From Pseudomonas brassicacearum (lineage in GTDB: Bacteria > Pseudomonadota > Gammaproteobacteria > Pseudomonadales > Pseudomonadaceae): 64,000 bases of DNA. A model generated the notes under the pieces. That model did not search any database. It saw only the letters and a program-made list of their open reading frames with translations, and was not told the DNA's origin. The stretch spans positions 372,001 to 436,000 of the forward strand of contig NZ_MOBJ01000006.1 of the NCBI RefSeq assembly GCF_003732225.1, in the 5' to 3' direction. Of the stretch, positions 20,899-30,329 are shown piece after piece. The position numbers and the translations under genes were made by a program. Each line of letters starts with the position of its first letter. The first letter of the stretch is position 1.

Positions 20899-22323
20899 AT
20901 GTTGTCTGCCAAGGCCCCATCGCGTTTGCCCTCAATCGACAGCCTGCTACGCAGCCCCGCCTGCCAACCGCTGGCCGAACGCTATGGCCGCGAGGCCTTG
21001 CTCGTCACCCTGCGCCAGTTGCTTGATGACCTGCGCGAACCGGTTCAACTGGGCCAGCTTGACGCCATTGAACTCACGGCTCAGGTATTGGCGGGGAGGG
21101 CCGGCGAGCGCCTGGAAAACCAGCACCGCAGTCGGGTACGGCGAGTGTTCAACCTCACCGGCACGGTGCTGCATACCAACCTCGGTCGGGCACTGTTACC
21201 GGAGGAAGCGATCGAGGCAGTGCAACAGGCTGCCCGCTATCCACTTAATCTGGAATTCGATCTGGAAAGTGGCAAGCGCGGTGATCGCGATGATCTGATC
21301 GAAGGCCTGGTACGCGAGCTGACCGGTGCCGAGGCGGTAACGGTGGTCAACAACAATGCCGCTGCCGTGTTGCTCGCGCTCAACAGCCTGGGTGCGCGCA
21401 AAGAGGGCATCATCTCCCGTGGCGAACTGATCGAAATCGGCGGTGCATTCCGCATCCCTGACATCATGGTTCGGGCCGGGGTCAAGCTGCACGAAGTCGG
21501 CACCACCAACCGCACCCATGCCCGAGACTACGAAGCCGCCATTGGCACTCGCAGTGGTTTGTTGATGCGCGTACACACCAGCAATTACAGCATTCAGGGC
21601 TTTACGGCCCAGGTGCCGACCGCCGAACTGGCGCAACTGGCCCACCGGCATGGACTGCCATTGCTTGAAGATTTGGGCAGCGGCAGTCTGCTGGACCTGA
21701 CTCGCTGGGGCCTGCCCGCCGAACCGACAGTACGCCAGGCGCTGGCCGACGGGGCGGATATCGTCACCTTCAGCGGCGACAAGTTGCTGGGTGGTCCCCA
21801 GGCGGGATTGATCGTCGGTCGCAAGGACCTGATCGCCCGGATAAAGAAGAACCCGCTCAAACGGGCCTTGCGCGTCGACAAACTGACCCTGGCGGCCCTC
21901 GAAGCGGTGCTGGGGCTGTACCGCGACCCTAACCGATTGGCCGAACGTCTGCCCAGTCTGCGTCTGCTGACCCGCCCGCAAGCCGATATCCTGGTTCAGG
22001 CCGAACGTCTGCGTCCGCTGCTGGCGCACGTGTTGGGCGACGGCTGGGGGGTGGCCGCGTTGCCTGCACTGGGGATGATCGGCAGCGGCAGCCAACCGGT
22101 GGCTCGGTTGCCAAGCGCTGCCTTATGCCTGCGCCCGCTGGTATCCAAACGTATGCGGGGACGGCAATTGCATGGTCTGGAAGCGGCGTTGCGCGCCTTG
22201 CCCATTCCGGTGATCGGTCGTATCGACGACGATGCCCTGTGGCTGGACCTGCGCCAACTGGACGACGAAGCGACCTGGCTCGCTCAACTGGACCTGCTGC
22301 AAGGGGTGGGGGAGGCAAGGTGA
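20899..22323 (+). CDS. selA: SelA, L-seryl-tRNA(Sec) selenium transferase
   Basis: 474 aa from ATG 20899 (GGTGGA 7 bp upstream); a GTG at 20887 is a less likely start. PLP enzyme that converts Ser-tRNA(Sec) to Sec-tRNA(Sec) using selenophosphate. Seen: [12 protein letters not shown]-terminal domain, [32 protein letters not shown], the PLP-lysine motif [13 protein letters not shown] and [14 protein letters not shown]. Its stop overlaps the selB GTG start. Confidence 0.95.
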   Translation: MLSAKAPSRLPSIDSLLRSPACQPLAERYGREALLVTLRQLLDDLREPVQLGQLDAIELTAQVLAGRAGERLENQHRSRVRRVFNLTGTVLHTNLGRALLPEEAIEAVQQAARYPLNLEFDLESGKRGDRDDLIEGLVRELTGAEAVTVVNNNAAAVLLALNSLGARKEGIISRGELIEIGGAFRIPDIMVRAGVKLHEVGTTNRTHARDYEAAIGTRSGLLMRVHTSNYSIQGFTAQVPTAELAQLAHRHGLPLLEDLGSGSLLDLTRWGLPAEPTVRQALADGADIVTFSGDKLLGGPQAGLIVGRKDLIARIKKNPLKRALRVDKLTLAALEAVLGLYRDPNRLAERLPSLRLLTRPQADILVQAERLRPLLAHVLGDGWGVAALPALGMIGSGSQPVARLPSAALCLRPLVSKRMRGRQLHGLEAALRALPIPVIGRIDDDALWLDLRQLDDEATWLAQLDLLQGVGEAR

Positions 22324-24239
22324 TCGTCGGCACCGCCGGACACATCGACCATGGAAAAACAGCGTTGCTCGCAGCCCTGACGGGGCAGGCCGGTGACCGG
22401 CGCCGGGAAGAACGCGAACGTGGCATCACCATCGACCTGGACTTCCTTTATGCACCGCTGAAACCCGGGGCGGAAATGACCGGTTTTATCGACGTGCCCG
22501 GTCACGAGCGTTTCATCCACAACATGCTCGCTGGCGCTCAAGGCATCGACCTGGTGCTGCTGGTAGTGGCTGCCGATGACGGGGTCATGCCCCAGACCCG
22601 CGAGCATTTGGCAATCGTCGAGCTACTGGGCATCCCCCAGTTGCTGGTCGTGATCAGCAAATGTGACCGGGTCGAGCCCGACCGAGTGCAGTCGGTACAC
22701 GCCCAGGTCGCCGCGTTGCTGGCGTCAGGGTCGTATAACGGTGCGCCGCAGTTCGCCGTGTCGAGCCTTACCGGGGAGGGCATTGAAGCCCTGCGCCTAG
22801 CATTGCTGGCCGCCCAGTGTGAGGTCCGCCAGCGTAGCGCCAGTGGGGGATTCCGTCTGGCAATCGACCGCGCTTTCAGCGTAACCGGCGCCGGTATTGT
22901 GGTTACCGGCACAGCGTTGGCCGGGCAGGTCAAGGTGGGCGATACACTCCTGTTGGGTCGGACAGGCAAGCTTGTGCGAGTGCGGAGTTTGCATGCGCAG
23001 AACCACGTCGTCGTCGAGGCCTGGGCCGGGCAGCGGGTGGCGTTGAACCTGAGTGCCGAGCGCCTGGCCCTGGAACAAATTCACCGGGGTGACTGGTTAC
23101 TGGCCGAGTGGCTGTTCGCGCCCACGCAGCGCCTGGACATCGAGATGCAGTTGCTGGCCAGTGAACCACGCGCCTTCGAGCATTTCAGCCCGGTGCACGT
23201 GCATCTGGGCACTCAGGACGTCACCGCCCGGGTCGCATTACTGGAGGGCACACACCTGGAACCGGGTGAGCGGATGTTCGCGCAACTGTTGCTGAACACG
23301 CCGTTGCAGGCGGTGCATGGCGACCATCTGGTTTTGCGCGACCAGAGCGCGCGGCGCACCCTCGGCGGCGGGCGGGTGCTCGACCCGTTTGCACCGGCAC
23401 GCCAGCGCCGCAGTCCGACCAGACTGATGCAGTTGCAAGCCCTGGCCGCCAGCGAAAGTCTGGAGCAAACACTGCCAGAACTGCTTGCCAACAGTGACGC
23501 CGGGCTCGACCCCTTGCGCCTGGAACGCCAGTTCAATCGCCTGCGCAGCACCTGGCAGTTGCCGGCAGATGTTCGTGTCATTGCTACGCGCCAAGGTCCG
23601 TTATTGTTCAACACTGCACGTTGGGAGACGCTGAAAGTTTCGTTGCTGGAGCAACTGGCGCGCTTTCATCAACTTGAACCGGACGAGTTGGGGCCAGACC
23701 GGGATCGCTTGCGCCGGTTCGCAGCCACGCCGCTGGACCGACCGACCTTCATCGCTCTGCTCGACGAACTGCTGTCCAGCGGCGCCATTGCCGCCAGTGG
23801 ACCATGGCTGCATTTACCCGAACACCAGGCTCGACTGAGCGAAGAAGACGAGGCCCTGTGGCAACGCTTGCAGCCGCTGTTCGAACAGGCTGGCTTCGAT
23901 CCACCCTGGGTGCGCAACCTGGCCAGCGCCGTTGGATGTGATGAAGCTGCCGTGCGCTTGCTGCTACGCAAGCTGGCGAGATCAGGGCTGGTTCATCAAG
24001 TTGTCCGTGACCTGTTTTACCTCGACGCTTCGGTGCGCGAATTGGCAGCTATGCTGTTGCAACTGGTCGCCGACAATCCGCTGATTCAGACGGCGGCGTT
24101 TCGAGACAAGGTAGGGATCGGCCGCAAGCGCAGTATCCAGATACTTGAGTTTTTCGACCGGATCGGCTTGACCCGGCGGTTTGGCGACCAGCGTCGCATC
24201 CGTGCGGAGAATGCTCTGGCACAGCGAACCGAGGACTGA
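22320..24239 (+). CDS. selB: SelB, selenocysteine-specific elongation factor
   Basis: 639 aa from GTG 22320, overlapping the selA stop; longer open frame to 22125 is inside selA. G-domain motifs [14 protein letters not shown], the RGITIDLDF switch, [13 protein letters not shown] and SKCD. Domains II-III (EF-Tu-like) follow, and the C-terminal half has winged-helix repeats that bind the SECIS RNA. It delivers Sec-tRNA to the UGA of fdnG. tRNA-Sec begins 6 bp after its stop. Confidence 0.95.
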   Translation: MIVGTAGHIDHGKTALLAALTGQAGDRRREERERGITIDLDFLYAPLKPGAEMTGFIDVPGHERFIHNMLAGAQGIDLVLLVVAADDGVMPQTREHLAIVELLGIPQLLVVISKCDRVEPDRVQSVHAQVAALLASGSYNGAPQFAVSSLTGEGIEALRLALLAAQCEVRQRSASGGFRLAIDRAFSVTGAGIVVTGTALAGQVKVGDTLLLGRTGKLVRVRSLHAQNHVVVEAWAGQRVALNLSAERLALEQIHRGDWLLAEWLFAPTQRLDIEMQLLASEPRAFEHFSPVHVHLGTQDVTARVALLEGTHLEPGERMFAQLLLNTPLQAVHGDHLVLRDQSARRTLGGGRVLDPFAPARQRRSPTRLMQLQALAASESLEQTLPELLANSDAGLDPLRLERQFNRLRSTWQLPADVRVIATRQGPLLFNTARWETLKVSLLEQLARFHQLEPDELGPDRDRLRRFAATPLDRPTFIALLDELLSSGAIAASGPWLHLPEHQARLSEEDEALWQRLQPLFEQAGFDPPWVRNLASAVGCDEAAVRLLLRKLARSGLVHQVVRDLFYLDASVRELAAMLLQLVADNPLIQTAAFRDKVGIGRKRSIQILEFFDRIGLTRRFGDQRRIRAENALAQRTED

Positions 24240-24245
24240 CTTCAA

Positions 24246-24341
24246 GGAAGGCAATCGCGTCCGGTGGCGCGGCCGGGCTTCAAACCCGGTTGGGGGCGGC
24301 AGCCGTTCCCGGGCAGGTTCGACTCCCGCTGCCTTCCGCCA
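24246..24341 (+). tRNA. selC: tRNA-Sec (anticodon TCA)
   Basis: 96 nt including the encoded CCA. The acceptor stem pairs GGAAGGCA at the 5' end with UGCCUUCC at the 3' end, the long 8-bp form typical of tRNA-Sec. Anticodon stem CCGGG/CCCGG with loop CUUCAAA and anticodon UCA at 24280-24282. A long variable arm with CGGCAGCCG-like pairing and the T loop GGTTCGACTCC follow. Directly behind selB, so selA-selB-selC is probably one unit. Confidence 0.95.
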
Positions 24342-24363
24342 TTTAACAGAGGGTGGTTTCGAC

Positions 24364-25383
24364 TTAAACCGGCAGGTCAGTCATCACCAGTTTGGCAATG
24401 TTGAAATAGATGACCAGGCCGGTACCGTCGATAAAAGTAGCGATGAAGGGGGCCGAGACCACTGCCGGATCAATGCGCATCTTTCTTAACAGCATCGGGA
24501 TGATGGATGAGACGATGGCGCTCCAGATGGTGATGGCGACCAGCGTCAGGCAGACCACCATGGCGATTTCCGATCCCACCCCCAGCATCCACGCCCGGAT
24601 CCAGGCCACGATGCCGATCGCCAGCGCGATCATGAAGGAGGTGGTCACTTCCTTGCGCAAAACCGTGCCGACATTTCGCAGGCTGACTTCGCCCAAGGCC
24701 ATGGCCCGCACCAGGGTGGAGGTGATCTGCGTGCCGCTGTTGCCGCCAGTGCCGATCAGCAAGGGAATGAAGAAGGCCAGGGCGATAGCGGCTTCGAGCT
24801 GCTCTTCGAATACTTGCAAAATGGTGCTGGTGTAGGCTTCAGCGAGGAACAGCAGCAGTAGCCAAGGCAAGCGTTTTTTCCACAAACTCCACGGGCTGGT
24901 GCTGAGATAGGGCGTTTCCAGCGGCAGGCTGGCGCCCTGGCGTTGGGCATCGTCGGTGCCTTCGTCTTGAATCAGCGCCGCGATTTCTTTCTCATACAAC
25001 ACACCCAGCAGCCGGCCTTCGCTGACGACGGGGACGATGTCCACGCCTTTCTCGATCAGCTCCGGCACGATGTCGCGCCGCAGTTGATTCGGTGAAACCG
25101 AAAAGCGGATAGGCATCATCAGTTCGCGAACGCAAAGGTCCGTGATTTTTTCGGTGAGCAGTTTCTTGACCGACAGTTGGCCATGCACAGCGCTATTCGG
25201 ATCAGTGACAAAGATGTGCGCCGGAATATCATCGTCCGGCAGTTGCTTGAGCAGATGTTCCCTGGCCTGGCTGACCGTCATGCTGCCGGTCACGGTGATG
25301 AGCAGAGGGCTCATATAAGACACCACTGTGTCTTTCAGCCGGATGTCCTTGAACGTGGAAGGGGTAGCGCTTGCCATTGACAT
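24364..25383 (-). CDS. MgtE-family magnesium transporter, lacking the N domain
   Basis: 339 aa from ATG 25383 (MSMASATPS; a second ATG is 6 bp in); the longer frame to 25509 has no sign of coding. Residues about 15-130 form a CBS-domain pair (VVSYMSPLLITVTGSMTVSQ, MPIRFSVSPNQLRRDIVPEL). About 175-335 are the five-helix MgtE channel domain (LAEAYTSTILQVFEEQ, ALAFFIPLLIGTGGNSGTQ, FIATFIDGTGLVIYFNIAK). Typical MgtE has about 450 aa with an N-terminal superhelical domain that gates by Mg2+; that domain is missing. Converges on tRNA-Sec. Confidence 0.88.
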   Translation of the reverse strand: MSMASATPSTFKDIRLKDTVVSYMSPLLITVTGSMTVSQAREHLLKQLPDDDIPAHIFVTDPNSAVHGQLSVKKLLTEKITDLCVRELMMPIRFSVSPNQLRRDIVPELIEKGVDIVPVVSEGRLLGVLYEKEIAALIQDEGTDDAQRQGASLPLETPYLSTSPWSLWKKRLPWLLLLFLAEAYTSTILQVFEEQLEAAIALAFFIPLLIGTGGNSGTQITSTLVRAMALGEVSLRNVGTVLRKEVTTSFMIALAIGIVAWIRAWMLGVGSEIAMVVCLTLVAITIWSAIVSSIIPMLLRKMRIDPAVVSAPFIATFIDGTGLVIYFNIAKLVMTDLPV

Positions 25384-25973
25384 TTGAGGTAGTCCCCGTA
25401 GCTGTTTTGACCACAAACAGTTCTCACATAGGGGCGTAAACCAGAGAAGAGAGTGCAGAAAGCGATCTCCACGTCTAAGTTTTGGCACTGTACAACGTAT
25501 CCGGGCCACTCCGGCCGGAAGTCACTTGGGCTAAACCTTAATCCGATAGAGCCTGTCTTAACCTTGGGCGTCTCTCGACGTCGTCAGATCAGTGACCTGT
25601 GTTTGTACAGGAGCCTCGCCGAACGAGATACTGCAACATTAAATAAACCAGGCGGGGCCGATCTGGAATCGGGCATCGCCGGTGTCAACACACTGTTTTT
25701 TGATTACCTCCAAATATAAAAATTACCACGCAAGACTGTTGGGTAATCCCCAACGGCTTACTTCCGGAACAAGAGTAAGAGAGATTGCTTTTGCTGTAAC
25801 CCGCTCGATGGATAGTGTTCAGCGTTCATTCAGAAATTGCTGCCGAAGCGCTTTTGAGACATGGAATGTTACAAATGCTTGTATCGAGCGCTTAAAGTTC
25901 CGCCTGCTCTAGCTATATATGAGCCTGCAACAAAGTAATAAGGTCTTGAGTTTGAAGACTCGCAACTAAGCCG
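25384..25973. other. Intergenic region between mgtE-like gene and Mn riboswitch
   Basis: About 590 bp with lower GC than the flanks and only short, start-poor open frames that I do not support as genes. It must hold the minus-strand promoter of the mgtE-like gene. I see no M-box-like structure and no clear tandem repeat. Confidence 0.5.
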
Positions 25974-26002
25974 TTGACGCATGTGTACTTCATCTTTAGG
26001 AT
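25974..26002 (+). promoter_or_regulatory. Sigma-70 promoter for riboswitch-exchanger unit
   Basis: TTGACG at 25974-25979 and TAGGAT at 25997-26002 with a 17-bp spacer. A transcript starting 6-8 bp later would begin right at the 5' edge of the riboswitch, which supports both calls. Confidence 0.6.
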
Positions 26003-26006
26003 CGCC

Positions 26007-26115
26007 GTTCCCTTGGGGAGTAGCCGCCTTCGTTTCCGGAAGGGGTCACGTCAACATACTTGGCTCGCAAGCCATGGCGTGACCGGTCGTATGACTTGGC
26101 AAGACCATTGGTGAA
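26007..26115 (+). promoter_or_regulatory. yybP-ykoY (manganese) riboswitch
   Basis: Conserved segments of the family occur in order: CTTGGGGAGTAGCC at 26012-26025, GTCAACATACT at 26050-26060 and GGCAAGACC at 26098-26106, with helix-forming sequence between. E. coli alx and mntP leaders carry nearly the same blocks. It ends about 70 bp before the exchanger start, leaving room for a switch helix over the ribosome site. Mn2+ binding usually turns on export genes. Confidence 0.88.
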
Positions 26116-26186
26116 GATACCTGTCTGTGGGTCGGACGCGGGTGTCTGAACCATTGGCTCTTGTGTCCGGCCCCTCAGGTTTCCTC

Positions 26187-27194
26187 ATGCATTCAATGCC
26201 CATGACGTTTGCGTTGCTGTTGGGCTCCGCGGTTGTCATCTATCTGGCTTGTGAATACTTCGTCAATGGCGTCGAGTGGGTCGGTCGCAAACTTGCGGTC
26301 GGGCAGCAGGCCACGGGCTCCATTCTGGCGGCCTTCGGTACGGCGTTACCCGAAAGTGTGATCACGTTCATTGCCGTTGTGTTTGGCGACACGCCAGAGC
26401 AGAAGTCCCTCGGTGTCGGCGCTGCACTCGGCGGTCCTCTGGTCCTGGCTACGATCGCCTATGCGGTAGTCGGTGTGACGCTCTTGCTGTGTCGTCAGCG
26501 CTTGGCGAATACCGAGGCGATCCGTCAGGACTTCAAACGACTCAGCCGTGATCAAGGATGGTTCCTCGCGATCTTTGTGGCGAAGATCGCGCTCGGTCTT
26601 GTCGTATTCGTATACAAACCTTGGCTCGGTGTTCTTTTCCTGGCGGCCTATGCAGCGTATTTCTGGAAGGAAATGCGTGCTGAGCAGGATGAAGAAGAGC
26701 ATGAGCTTGAACCCCTGAAGCTGTCGCCAGGCCAAGCGACTCCGTCGACGTCGGCTGCCGTGACTCAAACGCTTATCGCCTTGGCGGTTATCTTTGCTGC
26801 TTCGCACTTCTTTGTTGGACAGCTCGATGCCCTGGGTCCAATGCTGGGTATTCACCCTCAACTGTTGGCCCTGTTGCTCAGCCCGATTGCTACCGAGTTA
26901 CCCGAGACGCTGAATGCCATCATCTGGATTCGGCAGGGCAAGCACCGGCTGGCCTTGGCCAACATCAGTGGCGCCATGATGATTCAAGCCACAGTGCCCA
27001 CTGCATTCGGTTTGTTCTTTACGCCTTGGGCGCTGGACAAGTCGCTGGTTTTGGCGGGGGTCATCACTCTGCTAGGTGTGGGCATCATGTTCCTGGCTTT
27101 CCGAAAGGGCATCATCTCGCGCTGGCTGTTGGCATCGATGGCTTTGCTATATGTCCTCTTTGCAGTCCTGGTGAAGGTTCTTGATCTGACCTAA
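26187..27194 (+). CDS. CaCA-family cation exchanger, probable Mn2+/Ca2+ exporter
   Basis: 335 aa from ATG 26187 (AGGT upstream), about ten transmembrane helices in two inverted halves. Alpha-repeat motifs are AAFGTALPESVITFIAV near residue 50 and LLSPIATELPETLNAI near 235, each followed by G-rich helices; a charged loop (EQDEEEHELEP) separates the halves. The fold is that of sodium/calcium exchangers. Control by a manganese riboswitch makes Mn2+ efflux the best guess; ion choice cannot be read from sequence. Confidence 0.85.
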   Translation: MHSMPMTFALLLGSAVVIYLACEYFVNGVEWVGRKLAVGQQATGSILAAFGTALPESVITFIAVVFGDTPEQKSLGVGAALGGPLVLATIAYAVVGVTLLLCRQRLANTEAIRQDFKRLSRDQGWFLAIFVAKIALGLVVFVYKPWLGVLFLAAYAAYFWKEMRAEQDEEEHELEPLKLSPGQATPSTSAAVTQTLIALAVIFAASHFFVGQLDALGPMLGIHPQLLALLLSPIATELPETLNAIIWIRQGKHRLALANISGAMMIQATVPTAFGLFFTPWALDKSLVLAGVITLLGVGIMFLAFRKGIISRWLLASMALLYVLFAVLVKVLDLT

Positions 27195-27223
27195 ATGTGT
27201 ATACCGTACCTGCGCCAGAGAAA

Positions 27224-27883
27224 TCAGCTGGCCGGCTCGGCCGTACAACTCATTTCCCCTGAGCCGGGCTTCTGGAAAAGGATCACATCGGCGTTTTGCC
27301 AGAAGCTGTAGTTCCCCTGGTAATCTTTGCCTGTGTAGTGGGTTCCCGAATCACTCTGCACCTGGCTCAGGGTGATCGAGCTGTTTGCCCATTTCAGGTA
27401 CACCACACCAGGCTGCGTGCTAAAGAACGTGGCAGCAATCAGCGCGTTAATCCCGGTACAACGAAAAACCAGGGGGCCTTCGGTGAGTCTGTCTGGATCC
27501 TTGGTTCTCACAATTGCCGAGCCTTGGCGTAGCTGGTGCGCGCGCTCGGCATAACTTCGGATCGTGCACGCCTTGGGCGCAGGCGTGGAGGCACACTGAT
27601 TGCGGGCCTCGATCCAGAACTGCTGGTCGATCATGACTTTGTCTGGACGCGATACTGAATGTTCATCCGTGAGCGCCAGGCGATAAAGACGCGTCAGTTC
27701 GATATCCATCTGCGCCAGTTGCGGATCGCGACAGATAAGCTTTTCGACGGATGCACTTGCCTTGGCACAGTCGAAGCTGGTCTTGAAGAGTGGCGAAGGG
27801 GGCGCAGCATTTGCACAGGTGCTCGTCGCCGCGCACAGGCTGGCAGCGAGCAGACAGGTGAAAAGGGTCGTGAGCGTTTTCAT
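27224..27883 (-). CDS. LprI-like plus MliC-like periplasmic protein (putative lysozyme inhibitor)
   Basis: 219 aa with a Sec signal peptide (LTTLFTCLLAASLCAATSTCANA). Residues about 35-110 are a DUF1311/LprI-type domain (FDCAKASASVEKLICRDPQLAQMD, four conserved cysteines). Residues about 130-215 resemble MliC, an inhibitor of c-type lysozyme (LVFRCTGINALIAATFF, GVVYLKWANSSITLSQV, SGTHYTGKDYQGNYSFW, ending GEMSCTA). Both halves are linked to lysozyme resistance. A lipoprotein site is not certain. Monocistronic. Confidence 0.82.
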   Translation of the reverse strand: MKTLTTLFTCLLAASLCAATSTCANAAPPSPLFKTSFDCAKASASVEKLICRDPQLAQMDIELTRLYRLALTDEHSVSRPDKVMIDQQFWIEARNQCASTPAPKACTIRSYAERAHQLRQGSAIVRTKDPDRLTEGPLVFRCTGINALIAATFFSTQPGVVYLKWANSSITLSQVQSDSGTHYTGKDYQGNYSFWQNADVILFQKPGSGEMSCTAEPAS

Positions 27884-28110
27884 GTTGGCTTCACCCAGAT
27901 CATTACGTGATGCCCGGATTGCCGTGGGACCTATCGATCTGTTGAACAGTCATTCATTTGCATTGGGTGTATCGCAGTGTAAGTCAGTGCTCAAAACCTG
28001 CCACACCGGCTGGCGGCGGCCGGGTTTCAGCCCGTAGTACACTTTATACTCCGGCGGTTAGCATGACGCTTTATCAACGCACCAAACGACAGTGTCGTTA
28101 ACGTAACCGA

Positions 28111-29136
28111 GTGGATCAAACATTGATCGAACGACGCCAATTTAGCGGAGGTATGAAGGGCAAGAATCTTCGCTATCTGAATGAAAACCCCAGCGAGATG
28201 CCTCAAATGGCTCGGACAGGATTCCTGCTGCTCGAGCATTTTTCGCTGCCTGCGTTTACCCAGGCACTGGATACGATTGTCACTGCGAATCTTCTACGGC
28301 CCGGGTTGTTCTCTTCCCGAACGTTCGGCTTGAATGACGGGGAAGTTGTCAGCGATCTGGGCCTGGTCATTCGGCCGGATGCACGCATCGATTCTTCAGC
28401 CATTCAAAACGTCGATCTGCTGGTCATTTGCGGCGGCTACAGGACAGAACTCAAGGCAACGGACGAGCTCATCCATGTGCTGAGAGCTGCCGCAGACCTC
28501 GGTGTCAGTCTGGCCGGGTTGTGGAATGGCGCATGGTTCCTGGGCAGGGCAGGATTGCTTGACGGTTACCGTTGCGCCATCCACCCCGAACATCGCCCCG
28601 CACTTGCGGAGTTCTGCAAGGCGACGCAGGTCAGCAGTGAGCCCTATATCATTGATAGAGACCGGCTTACTGCTTCCAGTCCCTCTGGGGCATTCCACAT
28701 GGCGCTGGACTGGATCAAGGGATTACACGGTAAAGCGCTCGTCGAGGGTATTGAGGACATCCTGGCTTTCGAGGAGTCTCGTTATCGGCGTATAAAACCG
28801 GCTGAAAATATCTGTGTGAGCGCACCATTACGCGAGGTGGTGAAGCTGATGGATGCCAACCTCGAAGAGCCTTTGGAATTGGAGCAGTTGGCGGTCTACG
28901 CTGGCCGTTCACGCAGACAACTCGAACGCTTGTTCAAGGAACAACTGGGAACGACGCCGCAACGGTATTACATGGAACTGCGTATCACCGAGGCGCGCCG
29001 ACTGCTCCAGCACACAGAGCTATCCCAGGTAGACGTGTTGGTTGCTTGTGGCTTTGTATCCCCCAGTCACTTCAGCAAGTGCTATAGCTCGTACTTTGGA
29101 TACAGGCCCTCCAAGGAAACGCGACTCGTCAAATAA
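28111..29136 (+). CDS. GlxA-like AraC-family regulator (DJ-1/PfpI plus HTH)
   Basis: 341 aa from GTG 28111; ATG 28153 directly follows GGAGGT, so the true start is uncertain. N-terminal class I amidotransferase-like domain (TGFLLLEHFSLPAF, VDLLVICGGYRTELKA, GVSLAGLWNGAWFLGRAGLLDG), where the usual nucleophile Cys is replaced by Trp in LWNG. C-terminal AraC HTH at about 240-340 (MDANLEEPLELEQLAVYAGRSRRQLERLF, GCGF-like VACGFVSPSHFSKCY). GlxA-type regulators often govern carnitine, betaine or amino acid use. It points toward the downstream operon, 200 bp away, and may control it. Confidence 0.88.
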   Translation: MDQTLIERRQFSGGMKGKNLRYLNENPSEMPQMARTGFLLLEHFSLPAFTQALDTIVTANLLRPGLFSSRTFGLNDGEVVSDLGLVIRPDARIDSSAIQNVDLLVICGGYRTELKATDELIHVLRAAADLGVSLAGLWNGAWFLGRAGLLDGYRCAIHPEHRPALAEFCKATQVSSEPYIIDRDRLTASSPSGAFHMALDWIKGLHGKALVEGIEDILAFEESRYRRIKPAENICVSAPLREVVKLMDANLEEPLELEQLAVYAGRSRRQLERLFKEQLGTTPQRYYMELRITEARRLLQHTELSQVDVLVACGFVSPSHFSKCYSSYFGYRPSKETRLVK

Positions 29137-29334
29137 AAACTTTTTTCGAGTCTGCGTACGCCCCCTTGAATTCTTCCGCTGAGAATCTGTTTGCGAATCT
29201 GCAAGCGGGTAGCTGTCACGAAATGAAAAGCCATTGTCGTCTGATGAGAAGCGGCCCGCCAGACTGCGTCCTACAGTCCAATCAGCGCAAATCGACGCAG
29301 CACGCCAACCTTGCAGAATGGAGAATAAGAAAAC

Positions 29335-30315
29335 ATGGCCAACGCCGTACGCTTCTACGAAACCGGTGGTCCCGACGTTCTTCGTTATGAAGAGGTCGAA
29401 GTCGGCGAACCCGGTCCAGGCCAGGTCCGTCTTCGTCATGTGGCGGTCGGCCTGAACTATGCCGACACCTATTTTCGCAATGGCACCTACCCGATCCCGA
29501 TGCCTAACGGCATGGGGGTTGAGGCCTCCGGTGTGGTCCAGGCAATCGGCGAGGGGGTAACCAACGTACAAGTGGGTGATCGCGTCACCTACACCGGATT
29601 TCTCAATACATTGGGTGCCTATAGCACTGAGCGTCTGATTCCGGCCGCGCCGCTGATCAAGCTGCCGGAAACCATCAGTTTCGAGACGGCCGCGGCCATG
29701 ACCATGCGCGGCCTGACGTCGGCGTACCTGATGCGGCGCATTTACGATTTCAAGGCGGGCGACAGTATTCTGCTGCACGCCGCCGCCGGTGGTGTGGGCC
29801 TGATCGTTTCGCAGTGGGCCAAGCTGCTCGGCCTGACTGTCATCGGCACCGTGTCCACCGAGCTCAAGGGCGAAATCGCCCAGGCCCATGGCTGCGATCA
29901 TGTCATCAATTACAGCCATGAAGACGTCGCCCAGCGCGTTCGCGAATTGACGGACGGCGTCGGTGTCAACGTGGTGTTCGACAGTGTCGGCAAGAACACC
30001 TTCATGGGCTCCCTGGATTCGCTCAAGCGCCGCGGCCTGATGGTCTGCGTCGGCACGGCGTCCGGCCCGATCCCGGCTTTCGATCCGGTACTGCTGGCGA
30101 TGAAAGGCTCGCTGTTCATGACCCGCCCGGCCTTGGCCGATTACATCGCCGACCCGCTGGAAAAAACTGCTCTGGCGGACGAGTTGTTTGGCCTCGTCGG
30201 CAGCGGTCGGATCAAGATCGAGATCAACCAGCACTATGCGTTGCAAGATGCCGTGCAGGCCCATCGCGACCTGGAATCACGCAAGACCACGGGTTCATCG
30301 ATTTTCGTCATTTAA
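29335..30315 (+). CDS. NADPH:quinone oxidoreductase-like protein (MDR, zinc-free)
   Basis: 326 aa, QOR subfamily. Seen: RFYETGGPDVLRYEEV, VGLNYADTYFRNGTYP, GVEASGVVQAIGEGV and the nucleotide motif HAAAGGVGLIVSQWAKLLG, ending YALQDAVQAHRDLESRKTTGSSIFVI. No zinc ligands. QORs reduce quinones or activated double bonds with NADPH. First gene of a seven-gene run ending at 35740; intergenic gap to the dioxygenase is 14 bp. Confidence 0.92.
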   Translation: MANAVRFYETGGPDVLRYEEVEVGEPGPGQVRLRHVAVGLNYADTYFRNGTYPIPMPNGMGVEASGVVQAIGEGVTNVQVGDRVTYTGFLNTLGAYSTERLIPAAPLIKLPETISFETAAAMTMRGLTSAYLMRRIYDFKAGDSILLHAAAGGVGLIVSQWAKLLGLTVIGTVSTELKGEIAQAHGCDHVINYSHEDVAQRVRELTDGVGVNVVFDSVGKNTFMGSLDSLKRRGLMVCVGTASGPIPAFDPVLLAMKGSLFMTRPALADYIADPLEKTALADELFGLVGSGRIKIEINQHYALQDAVQAHRDLESRKTTGSSIFVI

Positions 30316-30329
30316 GGGAGTCGCCTGCC

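Noticed and set aside
24246..24341. tRNA-Sec as an integration site with attL/attR
   Set aside because: I saw no duplicate of its 3' end nearby and no integrase gene in the window.
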